Shown here: piece after piece, positions 45,820 to 56,392 of the stretch
Layout of the letters: every line of letters starts with the position of its first letter
How positions within the stretch are numbered: position 1 is the stretch's first letter
Source of the DNA: Branchiostoma lanceolatum
Lineage: Eukaryota > Chordata > Leptocardii > Amphioxiformes > Branchiostomatidae
Reading direction: 5' to 3'
NCBI RefSeq assembly: GCF_035083965.1
Contig: NC_089724.1
Location: 16,796,410-16,860,409, forward strand
Length of the DNA stretch: 64,000 bases
Notes under the pieces: generated by a model
What the model saw: only the letters and a program-made list of their open reading frames with translations
The model's database searches: none
What the model was told of the DNA's origin: nothing
Made by a program: the position numbers and the translations under genes

Positions 45820-45935
45820 ATCGTGTGTGTATGTAATGTATGTGTGTGTGCGCGTGTGTTTGTGTGCGTGTGCGTGCATGTGTGTGTGCGTGTGTGTATG
45901 TATGTGTGTGTGTGCGTGCATGTGTGTGTGCGTGT

Positions 45936-45988
<53 letters not shown>

Positions 45989-46030
45989 CGCGCGTGAGTG
46001 AGTGCGTGCGCGCGCGCGTATCTGTGTGTG
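45820..46030. repeat. (TG)n compound microsatellite
   Basis: Long TG-rich tract with GCGTGCATG and TATG interruptions. His/Thr- or Cys/Val-rich open frames through it are artefacts. Confidence 0.95.
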
Positions 46031-46059
46031 TATGTACTATATGTGTGTACATTAAAATT

Positions 46060-46270
46060 TCTACAAGGAACTTTTCTGCTTGAACAACTAAATAGGATAA
46101 TTGCCACATCACGGGTTTTGCCCGCACGCAATCGCTGCGAGTACATTTTTTGCTTCGTAAAATGTCAGATGGCATGTAGAACATTTCATCCAGTCTTCTT
46201 TTTCCTTGTAAACATACTCTCCGAGACGTGCATTCATACGCAGCGGCTTTCGTCGTCTTTCGTCGTCTTT
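46060..46270 (-). repeat. Dispersed repeat with conserved peptide block (copy 1)
   Basis: The reverse complement encodes EKEDWMKCSTCHLTFYEAKN and then diverges. The same nucleotide block and peptide occur at 47.03-47.23 kb (minus) and at 53.4 and 54.8 kb (plus). The flanking GGAACTTTTCTGCTTGAACA stretch is shared as well. Confidence 0.6.
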
Positions 46271-46360
46271 TGTGAACCATCCAGTGTAGTCAGTGCAAAT
46301 AGGGGGCACTGCCGAAGCTGCTAAAAGTGGCATCGAATTGCCTGGGAGGTAGGCAGGCAG

Positions 46361-46436
46361 GCGCGAGATCAATAGGTCGATCCTGGGTTTGATTCCTGGC
46401 TAGACGCTGTATTCTTGGGAAAGCATACTTCCGTTC
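46361..46436 (+). repeat. SINE fragment
   Basis: Contains CCTGGGTTTGATTCCTGGCT (B-box-like) and CTTGGGAAAG, then runs into a (TG)n tract. Same family as the fuller copy at 47488-47760. Confidence 0.65.
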
Positions 46437-46446
46437 CGTGTGTGTG

Positions 46447-46477
<31 letters not shown>

Positions 46478-46520
46478 GCGTGTGTGTGTGTGTCTGTGTG
46501 TGTGTGTGTATGTATGTGTG

Positions 46521-46618
<98 letters not shown>
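46436..46618. repeat. (TG)n/(TATG)n microsatellite
   Basis: About 180 bp of nearly pure TG with a TATG block at the start, likely hypervariable. Confidence 0.97.
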
Positions 46619-46619
<1 letters not shown>

Positions 46620-47023
46620 AAATTTCCACAAGGAACTTTTCCGCTTGAACAAATAAATAGGATAATTGAACATCACTGGTTTTCTTCACACGCCATCAGC
46701 AACACAAAATAATCGCATGACCTCAACCTTTCCCGTGCGGCTGTACGAGACTTTATTCTTTTGCGCCATTGCATATACCGACGAGCTGCATTAAAAAGGA
46801 CGGGGTTTTGCATCGTTGATTGAGTCTTGGCACTACTTCGAGGAACACCATACAGAGCTGTTTATACACGGTTGTAATACCTCCTGGTTGTTTGTTGCAG
46901 TTAATTTTAAAATGGGAGGATACGTTGCGATAAGACGCTGCAACGTTTGAATGTTTGGATAAAAATGCAACATATATTTTACAAAAACAGTCGACGGTCA
47001 TCAAATTGAAATGAAAACAACTG

Positions 47024-47240
47024 TCATTGAGCCGATGCTATCACAGTGCGTTGGCAGCATAATTGGTGGGAGAGGTCACTGAGCATTACATGTCTCGCTG
47101 TGTAAACATTCTTTGCTTCTCTAAATGTCATAGGGCATGTAGAACATTTCAACCAGTCTTCGTTTCCTTGTGAGCTCGTCGTACGCCAGGTAGACTTTGT
47201 TATTCGAAGGTTCACAATTTTTTCTTTGGGCAAGAAATTC
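47024..47240 (-). repeat. Dispersed repeat with conserved peptide block (copy 2)
   Basis: Encodes SQGNEDWLKCSTCPMTFREA then KNVYTARHVM on the minus strand. See 46060-46270. Confidence 0.55.
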
Positions 47241-49058
47241 GAGGTAGTGGTTAATCAGTAAAACAACGTTAGAAACTATGATCACCCAAACCGCTCAGTG
47301 GAGCTGATCATGACCAGGACATAGTGATTTATGGCTAGGATGGGGGAGGGGATCCACAGGTGTGCTATATAATGAACATATCGAGCCTGCATTCATAGCG
47401 ACTTCTGTCGTCGTTTGTGAACTACCTAATGTATTCGGTGTGTTTAGGAGGCACTACGTACTGAAACTACTAAAAAAATAGTGGCGTCGAATGGCCAAGT
47501 GGCCAGGCAGGCCGACACTAGAAGGACAGGTCCTGGGTTTGGTTCCTGGCGTTTCTGACTAAACGTTGTATCCTTGGGAAAGGACCTTAACACAACTTTC
47601 TCCACTCCATCCAGATATAAACCTGGGTACCTGGCTTTGCATTGGTTGGGGAGGTAAAAGGCGATGGAAGGAGAGGGTTGGGCTCCGCCTTCCAATACTA
47701 TGCCCTTGACACAGTGGATAACAACCCGCTATCACTGCGGCCTCAAAATGGCAGTGGGACTACCTTTAGCTTTTTTACTTTTACTGAAACTACCACAAGA
47801 CAAATGCGCCATTGTAAGAAATGGACAACAAAAACAATAATGCATTCCAGTTCACAACAGCATTTCTTTGCAGACACTAAACTACGGATGCAAAGAAAAA
47901 GTATCAGGGCATCAAGTTGTCTTTAGTAGAGGACATTTTGACGGACTTGTGTGTATATTTTGATCAGCCTCAAGACAGCCTCTGAATTAATGATCCGGGG
48001 CTGCGGTGACACGATACTAAATTGTTTTCAATGTATAGCCGGTGGGATTTTCTACTGACACATACGTTTTCTGTGTACGTTCTACCTGCCTACGCCGACC
48101 ACTCTAGGAGCTGAGCAAAAGCTGTTGCTTTAGACATGTCGTCTCGATAGATTAACGCAAACAAACACTGAGAAGGCGTCCCCCTCAAGGCATCCCCACT
48201 CAATGTGTGATCGAAAGGCACTTAACAATGTTTTCAGACAAGAAAAGTAGCCAAATGCTTTAAATGTTTCTCTTTGTCAGGTTGATCGTCTTCTTTTTCA
48301 ATCGCTGCTTGCCGAATCGCCGACGCAGTAGTTTTCATTGCCTACTGACGGGCGGGCCAAAATAATGTCAACGACGAAAGCATGATAATTTCAACGCAAT
48401 TTGACAAAGTTTCACCACTATTTCCCAATTGATACTGTGACCACATGATTGTAAATCGTGCGGTCGTTTTAGACAGTGAAATATCTAACGTGCGGTCACC
48501 AGACCGTGCTGGTGGTAGTGCTTAATGCTTGTATCTATGGGGAGAACGAGAAAAGAACACATTGGGCAGGTGGTCACCTTGGATCGATGGTCACCTTTAC
48601 CAGGTTTGACTGCATTTGCCCAGTGTGTAGAAGTTTTCAACATTTTCAAAGACAAACATACTTGCAGGTGATACCAGGTGCCACCATTTCAATACAGGTT
48701 CTCTTTCCTAGGTTATTGTGGCGGCGTTTTAACAGGTGGTAGTTTTCGAAAAAGAATTGCGGTGATTCAGTACGAACCAAAGTTTCTAATCACACGCGGT
48801 ACAGACCCCTGTTGCCTGTTCAGTACGACGACGTGTTTGTGACATTACCAAACAGTAAGATTTTTCTAGATTCTACAAACATGGTCGCTTAAGCGTAAAT
48901 GATCAACGGTTTGTCCAATTTTCTGTCAACTTATCTCTCGGACAATAAACGGGCCAAACGCTACACATCACATAGAAAAGGCTTACTGTATCAAGGAGAT
49001 AGGCAGAGAGCACCAAATATGCTACATATACATGTACTGCAATACGAAGTGAACTTAC
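47241..49058. other. Upstream region of gene B, repeats only
   Basis: Contains the SINE at 47488-47760. Near 48110-48200 there is a block (GTCGTCTCGATAGATTAACG, AAGGCGTCCCCCTCAAGGCA) that is the inverse of the 53.3/54.7-kb repeat. No protein-coding exon recognised. Confidence 0.5.
47488..47760 (+). repeat. tRNA-derived SINE, near full length
   Basis: A-box region GGCCAAGTGGCCAGGCAGGC, B-box GGGTTTGGTTCCTGG, then the body CCTTGGGAAAGGACCTTAAC, TGGTTGGGGAGGTAAAAGGC and CCTTGACACAGTGGATAACA. This is the best copy of the SINE family in the window. Confidence 0.8.
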
Positions 49059-49250
49059 TGTCGTAATTGATGGGCAATCTTCAGACTGCTGTCGGCCACC
49101 TTCGCGATGCCCGCAAACAAATGCACAGGCTTCACGGTCAACTTAAACGACGAACAACGTGCCGATCACCACTCTAAGACGGCAAGCAGCTCCCTTGTAG
49201 CTGACGGGAGACAGTTATGTCAGACAAAGCCACCGATCTGGGATTTTATC
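49059..49250 (-). promoter_or_regulatory. Possible gene B promoter and first exon
   Basis: Minus strand: a TATA-like GATAAAAT near 49250-49243, then about 190 bp containing GGTGGCCGACAGCAGTCTGA and a good donor CGACA/gtaagt at 49059. It shows weak similarity to the gene A 5' UTR exon (GGCCGA... before a donor). It would splice about 3.4 kb to the acceptor ttatatag/TTCAAGATG. This is inference from position and layout. Confidence 0.35.
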
Positions 49251-49739
49251 TCTCTCACAATGAAGTTTTTTTTTCTTGATTGAACTAACAAGATAATTGC
49301 AGGATCACGTCACCTAAAGCTTCAAACCCAAATTTAGATTCATTATCTCAACCTTGGGCCGCGACCATAGCTTCATGTTTACGCTAGTTTCATTAAATGA
49401 TTGACCAAGATTATCAATGTTTTTCATTATTTCGCATGACCTTGGCAATGATATTGGGCTTGACAAACAACGACTAGTATAAATCGAGATTAGCTCAATC
49501 AAATCGATTGAGTCTGGAAAATCTTCATGAAAACAACATTAATAGTGGGCGGGGCTTGGTAAAATTCAAGATTATTCCGAAAAGACCAGACGAAACAAAG
49601 AGGTCTGATGGCTGCATGTGAAGAAGATTGCATCCAATTGTTAAGTATCATCTTCGAGACGGACTAGATTACAAAGTTATAGATATCTACGAATACCAAA
49701 TGTCAAATCAAACCTTTAATATATAAAATTCTATAACAA
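49251..49739. other. No gene seen
   Basis: AT-rich intergenic sequence between the possible gene B promoter and LINE sequence. Confidence 0.5.
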
Positions 49740-49882
49740 AATGTATACTAGTCCTTATTGTATTGTATTAGTAATTAGGATGTAAAGTTTTATTCTATAC
49801 TTCTACTTCGTATTATGTTTACGAATTCTTGCCATACTTTGTACCATGTACAATTGTCGTGCAATAAAGTTCTTCTTCTATA
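49740..49882 (+). mobile_element. LINE 3' end only
   Basis: TGTACCATGTACAATTGTCG followed by TGCAATAAAGTTCTTCTTCT matches the 3' end of the 9.3-kb LINE (TGCCATGTACAATTGTCGAG CAATAAAG). Extreme 5' truncation. Confidence 0.65.
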
Positions 49883-50183
49883 ATGCTTGTAGGTTCACCA
49901 TTGTCACCTTGCCATGTGGTAGGGAGACAAGTGTGCACCATCGTGTTCTAATGTAATTATTTGGTTCAATGAGAAGAATGATAAACGGCGAACGTGTCCC
50001 AACACATACAACGTTACAGGTGACATGTGATGAGTGGCATGATGTACAGCCAAAGAATCTGATTGATGGTTCCCCGACACGACGCGGGGCAAATTTTCGT
50101 CCAATCAGACACATTTTCAGCCAGACTGATAATTACAGGATGATTAACCTTGTCAAATCAGTCAACTTTGCAACGGAAACAAC

Positions 50184-52603
50184 TTGTCCCAGGTCATCAA
50201 AGACCCAACAAGAGGACAGGCAATGCTAGACCTGATCATTACCAACCTGGACAAACACTACAAAACACCCCAAGTAAGCAGCCCCCTGGGCCTGAGCGAT
50301 CACAACACAGTTTTGTGGGAGCCGCTGACGACAAGGAAAGAGAACTTTACCAAGCGCAAAACACTGAGACCTATCCGTGACTCCGACCGCAGGGCCTTTG
50401 GCCAATGGATATGTTCTCAATCTTGGGACGAAGTTTACGCATCCCCAACCTGTGCCAGCAAGGCTACGACCTTCTACACAGTCATGGAGGACGCTATAAA
50501 CAAATACTTTCCAACCAAGCAGGTAACAATGCACAACAAGGACAAACCGTGGTTAAAACCGGAAATTAAGGACATGATTCGTCGACGACAAAAAGCATTC
50601 TCACACAACAAGACGACGCTGTGGAAATACCTGCGAAACAAGGTGAACAGAGAAGTCAAGAAAGCTCGTAAGTCTTTCTACCAGGACAGAGTACAAAACC
50701 TTAAAGCAGAAAATCCGGCGGATTGGTACAAAGAAATAAAGACCATCCTGAATATTCAGCAGACAGAACTCACACTCACTATCCCTGGTCATGACGATGC
50801 AGACAGCAGTTTCATCTCAAACCACATCAACAAAAAGTTTGCAGGGGTAGCTCAGGGAAGACCGCCACTGGATCCGGAACTGTTACCAGCATACAGGCCC
50901 GTACAGTCATGCCCACCTGAGGTGAACATATGGGATACCTACAACCGTCTGCGCAGACTGAAAGCCGGAAAGGCGTCAGGGCCTGATCAGTTGAGCGCTA
51001 GGATATTGAAAGAATTTGCTTTTGAAATAAGTTACCCGGTCACAGATACTATGAATGCTTCTTTCAATGAAGGGTACGTCCCACAAGTATGGAAAGACGC
51101 CACGGTCGTGCCCTTACCCAAATCACATCCCCCAACAGTCGACAAACTGAGACCAGTTTCTCTTACCTCTCAACTCGCCAAGGTAGCGGAATCCTTCGTC
51201 ACTAAATGGATCTTAGAAGATGTAAGTGCATCCCTAGACCAACAGCAGTTTGGTTGCTTGAAAGGTCGCTCTACAACACTGTACCTAGTCAGTTTGTTAG
51301 ACTTTCTCTGCAGGGAATCGGAAAAGGTCAAGAACATTTGCACAATGGTAATGACAGACTTTTCGAAAGCATTCGATAGGATAGACCATACGTTGGCCAT
51401 CCAGAAGTTATTACGACTTGGTGTGAGGGGGAGTCTAATCCAGTGGGTCTGCGACTTTCTTAGCCATCGACGGCAAAGAGTTCGTTATGGAGGGCATCTC
51501 TCGGACTGGGAAGTACTTACCTGTTCAGTGCCACAAGGAACACTGCTGGGCCCGTTGATTTTCCTCGTAGTTTTCGATGATGCGATGAGGGACACGCTGA
51601 TTCATCACTGGAAATATGTTGATGATCTGTCTATGACTGAATCGCGTCACTACCTCAAGCCGCCGTTAATGCAGAACGAGCTGGACAGTTTCTCTGGATG
51701 GTGTGGTGACAACCATATGTTACTCAACCCAGACAAGTGTAAAGTCATCACTTTTTGCTTTATGAAATGCCCGCCCCCACCACCAACACTCACAATAAAT
51801 GGATCCCCCCTTGAGGTTGTGCCAGTCACTTGCCTGTTGGGAGTGTGGCTGCAGAGAGACTTGAAGTGGGAGACACAGGTTACCAGAATGGTAGGGAAAG
51901 CTAACGGACGCCTTTTCTTCTTGCGGAAACTTAAACATTTCAACCTTCCCACCGAGGACCTTGTCACCATATTTACATCCTTTGTACGACCACAACTGGA
52001 ATACTGCGCGCCAGTCTGGCATCCGGGGCTCACCTGTGCACAGTCGGACAAGCTCGAAGCAGTTCAACGGAGAGCAGTTCGGACAATACTCGGAAGGCGG
52101 TTTACCAGCTATAAACAAGCCAGGAAAGACTTAAACCTGCCATTGCTCTCAGACCGCAGGCAGAAACTGTGTCTGAAGTTCGGAACTCAGTTAGAAGCAC
52201 ATAGTTCATCAATGCTGCCACCAAAGGGATCTGACTGTCACGATAGACCCACTAGAAACAGGGACAAATATCGACCTATCAAATGCAGAACAGACAGACT
52301 TAAGAACTCTCCCATATCCTACATTGTTCGACTTCTTAATGCTTAACTTCTTATATATTACCGAGGCTTTTAAAGTGTATGCTCATTTTGTAAAAAAAAA
52401 TACTAGAAGTATATTTTAGATTCTGCTAATGCAAAACCAATTGTCTGTTTATCACGGACTTTTATATAATAATGTTGCCATGTGTTTATGTAATAATGTT
52501 GCCATGTTATACAGAAATGAATTTTAAACATTGTATAATCCGCAATTCAGCCGAATTGGCTGCGAGGGATTTATTTTTAATAAACCATTCATCATCATCA
52601 TCA
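50184..52603 (+). mobile_element. CR1/L2-like LINE with a 720-codon ORF2 (5'-truncated)
   Basis: The open frame runs uninterrupted from 50184 to the stop at 52346. It begins in the C-terminal part of an APE-type endonuclease (DPTRGQAMLDLIITNL ... LSDHNTV, with the SDH catalytic motif) and continues with KPWLKPEIKDMIRRRQKAFS, LKAGKASGPDQLSARILKEF, motif A MTDFSKAFDRIDH, SVPQGTLLGPLIF and the catalytic YVDD box (WKYVDDLSMTE). The thumb and C-terminal region follow (CLLGVWLQRDLKWETQV, RPQLEYCAPVWHPG, LEAVQRRAVRTILGRRF). The RT core looks intact. The N-terminal endonuclease half and ORF1 are missing; the first reading-frame codon is not a genuine start. The 3' UTR ends AATAAACCATTCATCATCAT near 52603. 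No recent stop codons means the insertion is young. Confidence 0.93.
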
Positions 52604-52946
52604 TGAATGGTGAAGCCTCCGCCAAGGGTTCTATTCGGGGGTTCCCCTAAACGCCGTAGGGCTGAACGTTGTCCAATCACAGGCGATCACAAACACCCAA
52701 ATAATTGAGGCATAATTGACCAATTACTCACTTGAATGTTGAATGGCACGTAACGTTACCAACTGAACCAAGGAATCATTCGCTCGGATAGGATAGTATT
52801 AGTAGCATGGTTGAAACGTCAAGAGTGTTCACAGAAATCTCGAGAACAATGAAGAAAATAGGCAAACTTCAGATTCTGACACCGCGCTGCTTTTCTAGCA
52901 CAATGACGTCATCGCTTAGGGTAAAATTTAAAATTCTAGCAGAGAA
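52604..52946. other. No gene seen
   Basis: Short intergenic stretch between the LINE and the tandem duplication. Confidence 0.5.
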
Positions 52947-54338
52947 AATGGCCGGCCGCCATGTTGTTTGTCACTTTATATTCAAGCGAAGCCATGACAG
53001 GTTACAGGCAGGCAGGTAGCAGAAGTTTCCGAAACATCAACAGATTTGTCATCTTGTGGGGAAATAAAACTCGCCGATGTATAGTCAAGCGTATTCTGAC
53101 ACCCTTCAGCCGTTTCGGACTTTTTGTGATGAGTGTGATGTGTATGTCAATGACCGGGACAACCCCGGTGACCTTGCAAAGCACGGAAATGACCTTGCAA
53201 AATGCGCCCCCCCCCCCTCACAAGCAGTGACAAAACAGTACTCTGGAATTTTCCACGCTAGAAGGTAAAGCTATTTTTCTTGTCTGAGAACATTGTTTTA
53301 AAAGTGCATTTCGATCTCATATTGGGGGTGCCTTGAGGGGGACGCCCTCTTAGTGTTTGTCGGGCGATAATCTATCGAGACGACCTGCCTAAAGCAAGTG
53401 TCCCATAAATACAATGACAACACTGGATAATTCACAAAAATCTCAAGGAAACGAAGACTGGATGAAATGTTCTGCATGCCCTCTGACATTTGACGAAGCA
53501 AAAACTGTCTACACAGCGATTGCGTGTGTGCGGGCAAAACCCGTGATGACTGATGTGCCAATTATCCTATTTATTTGTTCAAGCAGAAAAGTTCCTTGTG
53601 GAACTTTAAATGCACACGCACACGCGCGCTCACAGACACATACACACAAACACACACAGAGTGACAAAACAGTACTCCACGCTAGAGGGTAAAGCTGTAC
53701 CCAGTTCAGCTGTTCACAGTGACCATTTCCATGGCATAGCAGAGATTCATGATCCAACTTCTGCGTTTTGCTGGCACCTACCCACATACTAAATATCATA
53801 TGGACACATTCACTTCTCCTGCCATGTTGTCCACAGACACACGCACAAACACAACATTCACAAACGGCACCAAAACATAACCTCTTTGGCGAAGAATAAA
53901 ATGGCATCCACTAGTGTTTTAGCTGGTTTAGATACAGGTACATAGATGTTCAACTGCGTCTAAACAATTTTACAGGTATTTATAGTCTAGCAGGTAAATG
54001 CAGACTCATGGTTACTTCTACCAAGAAAAAGCAAGGAGAGACCACAGTATAGCTTGTCAATGATTTATGGCAATTGTAGTACAGTACATACATGTAGCAA
54101 GAGTTCATAATATGTACAACTTTCCATAGGTATAAACTGAAAGCTATCAAGACAACAACAAAATGTGAACTAATTGAGAAACAGAGGTATGTAGCATACA
54201 TATTCAATGGACATTTGAAATACATTCATAAAAGAACATCTGCTAATTGGACTACAAAATGTGTTCTGTATATACATAAGGACAAATTAGTAGTACTCAA
54301 CATTTATGCTGTAGTACTACCAGTAGTAGTCAAAATTG
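52947..54338 (+). repeat. 1.39-kb tandem duplication, copy 1
   Basis: Copy 1 of a head-to-tail pair. The offset to copy 2 is 1390 near the start (GTTACAGGCAGGCAGGTAGC at 53001 and 54391) and 1396 near the end (AAAGAACATCTGCTAATTGG at 54231 and 55627). It contains the 'EDWMKCSAC' repeat block (53440-53610) and a C run near 53211. Identity is very high with small indels. No gene was recognised inside. Confidence 0.88.
53413..53620 (+). repeat. Dispersed repeat with conserved peptide block (copy 3)
   Basis: Encodes NEDWMKCSACPLTFDEAKTV then YTAIACVRAKPVM on the plus strand and continues into the CAGAAAAGTTCCTTGTGGAA stretch also found at 46.07 kb. A fourth copy lies at 54810-55010 in the duplicated unit. 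Confidence 0.6.
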
Positions 54339-55734
54339 AAAATGGCCGCCATGTTGTTTGTCACTTTATATTCAAGTCAAGCCATGACAGGTTACAGGCA
54401 GGCAGGTAGCAGAAGTTTCCGAAACATCAACGGATTTGTCATCTTGTGGGGAAATAAAACTCGCCGATGTATAGTCAAGCGTATTCTGACACCCTTCAAC
54501 CGTTTCGGACTTTTTGTGATGAGTGTGATGTGTATGTCAATGACCGGGAAACCCCGGTGACCTTGCAAAGCACGGAAATGACCTTGCAAAATGCGCCCCC
54601 CCCCCCTCACAAGCAGTGACAAAACAGTACTCTGGAATTTTCCACGCTAGAAGGTTAAGTTTTTTTCTTGTCTGAGAACAGTTTTAAAAGTGCATTTCGA
54701 TCTCATATTGGGGGTGCCTTGAGGGGGACGCGCTCTTAGTGTTTGTCGGGCGATAATCTATCGAGACGACCTGCCTAAAGCAAGTGTCCCATAAATACAA
54801 TGACAACACTGGATAATTCACAAAAAACCTCAAAGAAACGAAAACAGGATGAAATGTTCAGCATGCCCTCTGACATTTGACGAAGCAAAAACTGTCTACA
54901 CAGCGATTGCGTGTGTGCGGGCAAAACCCGTGATGACTGATGTGCCAATTATCCTATTTATTTGTTCAAGCAGAAAAGTTCCTTGTGGAACTTTAAAATG
55001 CACACGCACACGCGCGCTCACAGACACATACACACAAACACACACAGAGTGACAAAACAGTACTCTGGCATTTTCCACGCTAGAAGGTAAAGCTGTACCC
55101 AGTTCAGCTGTTCATTTCCATGGCATAGCAGAGATTCATGATCCAACTTCTTCGTTTTGCTGACACCTACCCACATACTAAATATCATATGGACGCATTC
55201 ACTTCTCCTGCCATGTTGTCCACAGACACACGCACAAACACAACATTCACAAACGGCACCAAAACATAACCTCTTTGGCGAAGAATAAAATGGCATCCAC
55301 TAGTGTTTTAGTTGGTTTAGATACAGGTACATAGATGTTCAACTGCGTCTAAACAATTTTACAGGTACATTGTATTTATAGTCTAGCAGGTAAATGCAGA
55401 CTCATGGTTACTTCTACCAAGAAAAAGCAAGGAGAGACCACAGTATAGCTTGTCAATGATTTATGGCAATTGTAGTACAGTACATACATGTAGCAAGAGT
55501 TCATAATATGTACAACTTTCCATAGGTATAAACTGAAAGCTATCAAGACGACAACAAAATGTGAACTAATTGAGAAACAGAGGTATGTAGCATACATATT
55601 CAATGGACATTTGAAATACATTCATAAAAGAACATCTGCTAATTGGACTACAAAATGTGTTCTGTACATACATAAGGACAAATTAGTAGTACTCAACATT
55701 TATGCTGTAGTACTACCAGTAGTAGTGAAAATTC
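54339..55734 (+). repeat. 1.39-kb tandem duplication, copy 2
   Basis: Second copy; see copy 1. Ends at GTAGTAGTGAAAATTCAC, after which sequence is unique. Confidence 0.88.
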
Positions 55735-56392
55735 ACTACATATACATTGTATATAAACATGTACACTGGCTCAGAAATATACTGCAAGTGAATTGTAATT
55801 GACCTGCTTTTAAAGTTTTATTCCATTGTACTGGAATTTGAAAGTAAAATCTGTGTGACTGTACTTCACTTTGTATACATCTACACGTATGAATAAATAT
55901 CAGTGTTTTTGTAAGAATTAGGTACTGACAGATTCGCAGTTTGATTGAATTGGCCAGTAATAAGACCAATGTTTGTTTTCTTGACTATTTCTTAAGTTAC
56001 TCCTTCTCTACAATGGAAATAAATAAGTCTCTTCAACAAACAGTCAACAGAGATTGCTAAACAGACAACTGTTGAACTGACATACAATTGAACATCAACA
56101 TCGAACATTTTCAGTGTGTTTGGCAGTGGGATTGTATCTGTCCTTTGACAGACAAAACAAAAATTACATTTCTACATCAGTTTAATTCATTGTTTCATTT
56201 GCCTTTATGACAACCAACTGTATCTTCTTTCATTGCATGGTCAACTAAGTTAGTTTTCTAAACTTAACAATACAACAGTATACTGCATCATTGTTCTAGC
56301 TGCCAATCTAACCAATGTACATTGTATATGAACAGAACTGCATATGGTACCAATGTGAATGAGAAGCCTATTGATACTGTATGGATATTACA
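55735..56392. other. 3' flank of the C2orf42 orthologue
   Basis: No gene seen; AT-rich. On the minus strand GAATAAAAC near 55825 could serve as a distant polyadenylation signal for the C2orf42 gene, but this is speculative. Confidence 0.4.

Noticed and set aside
45763-46689. His/Thr-rich and Cys/Val-rich open frames of up to 154 codons
   Set aside because: Pure translations of (TG)n/(CA)n microsatellites.
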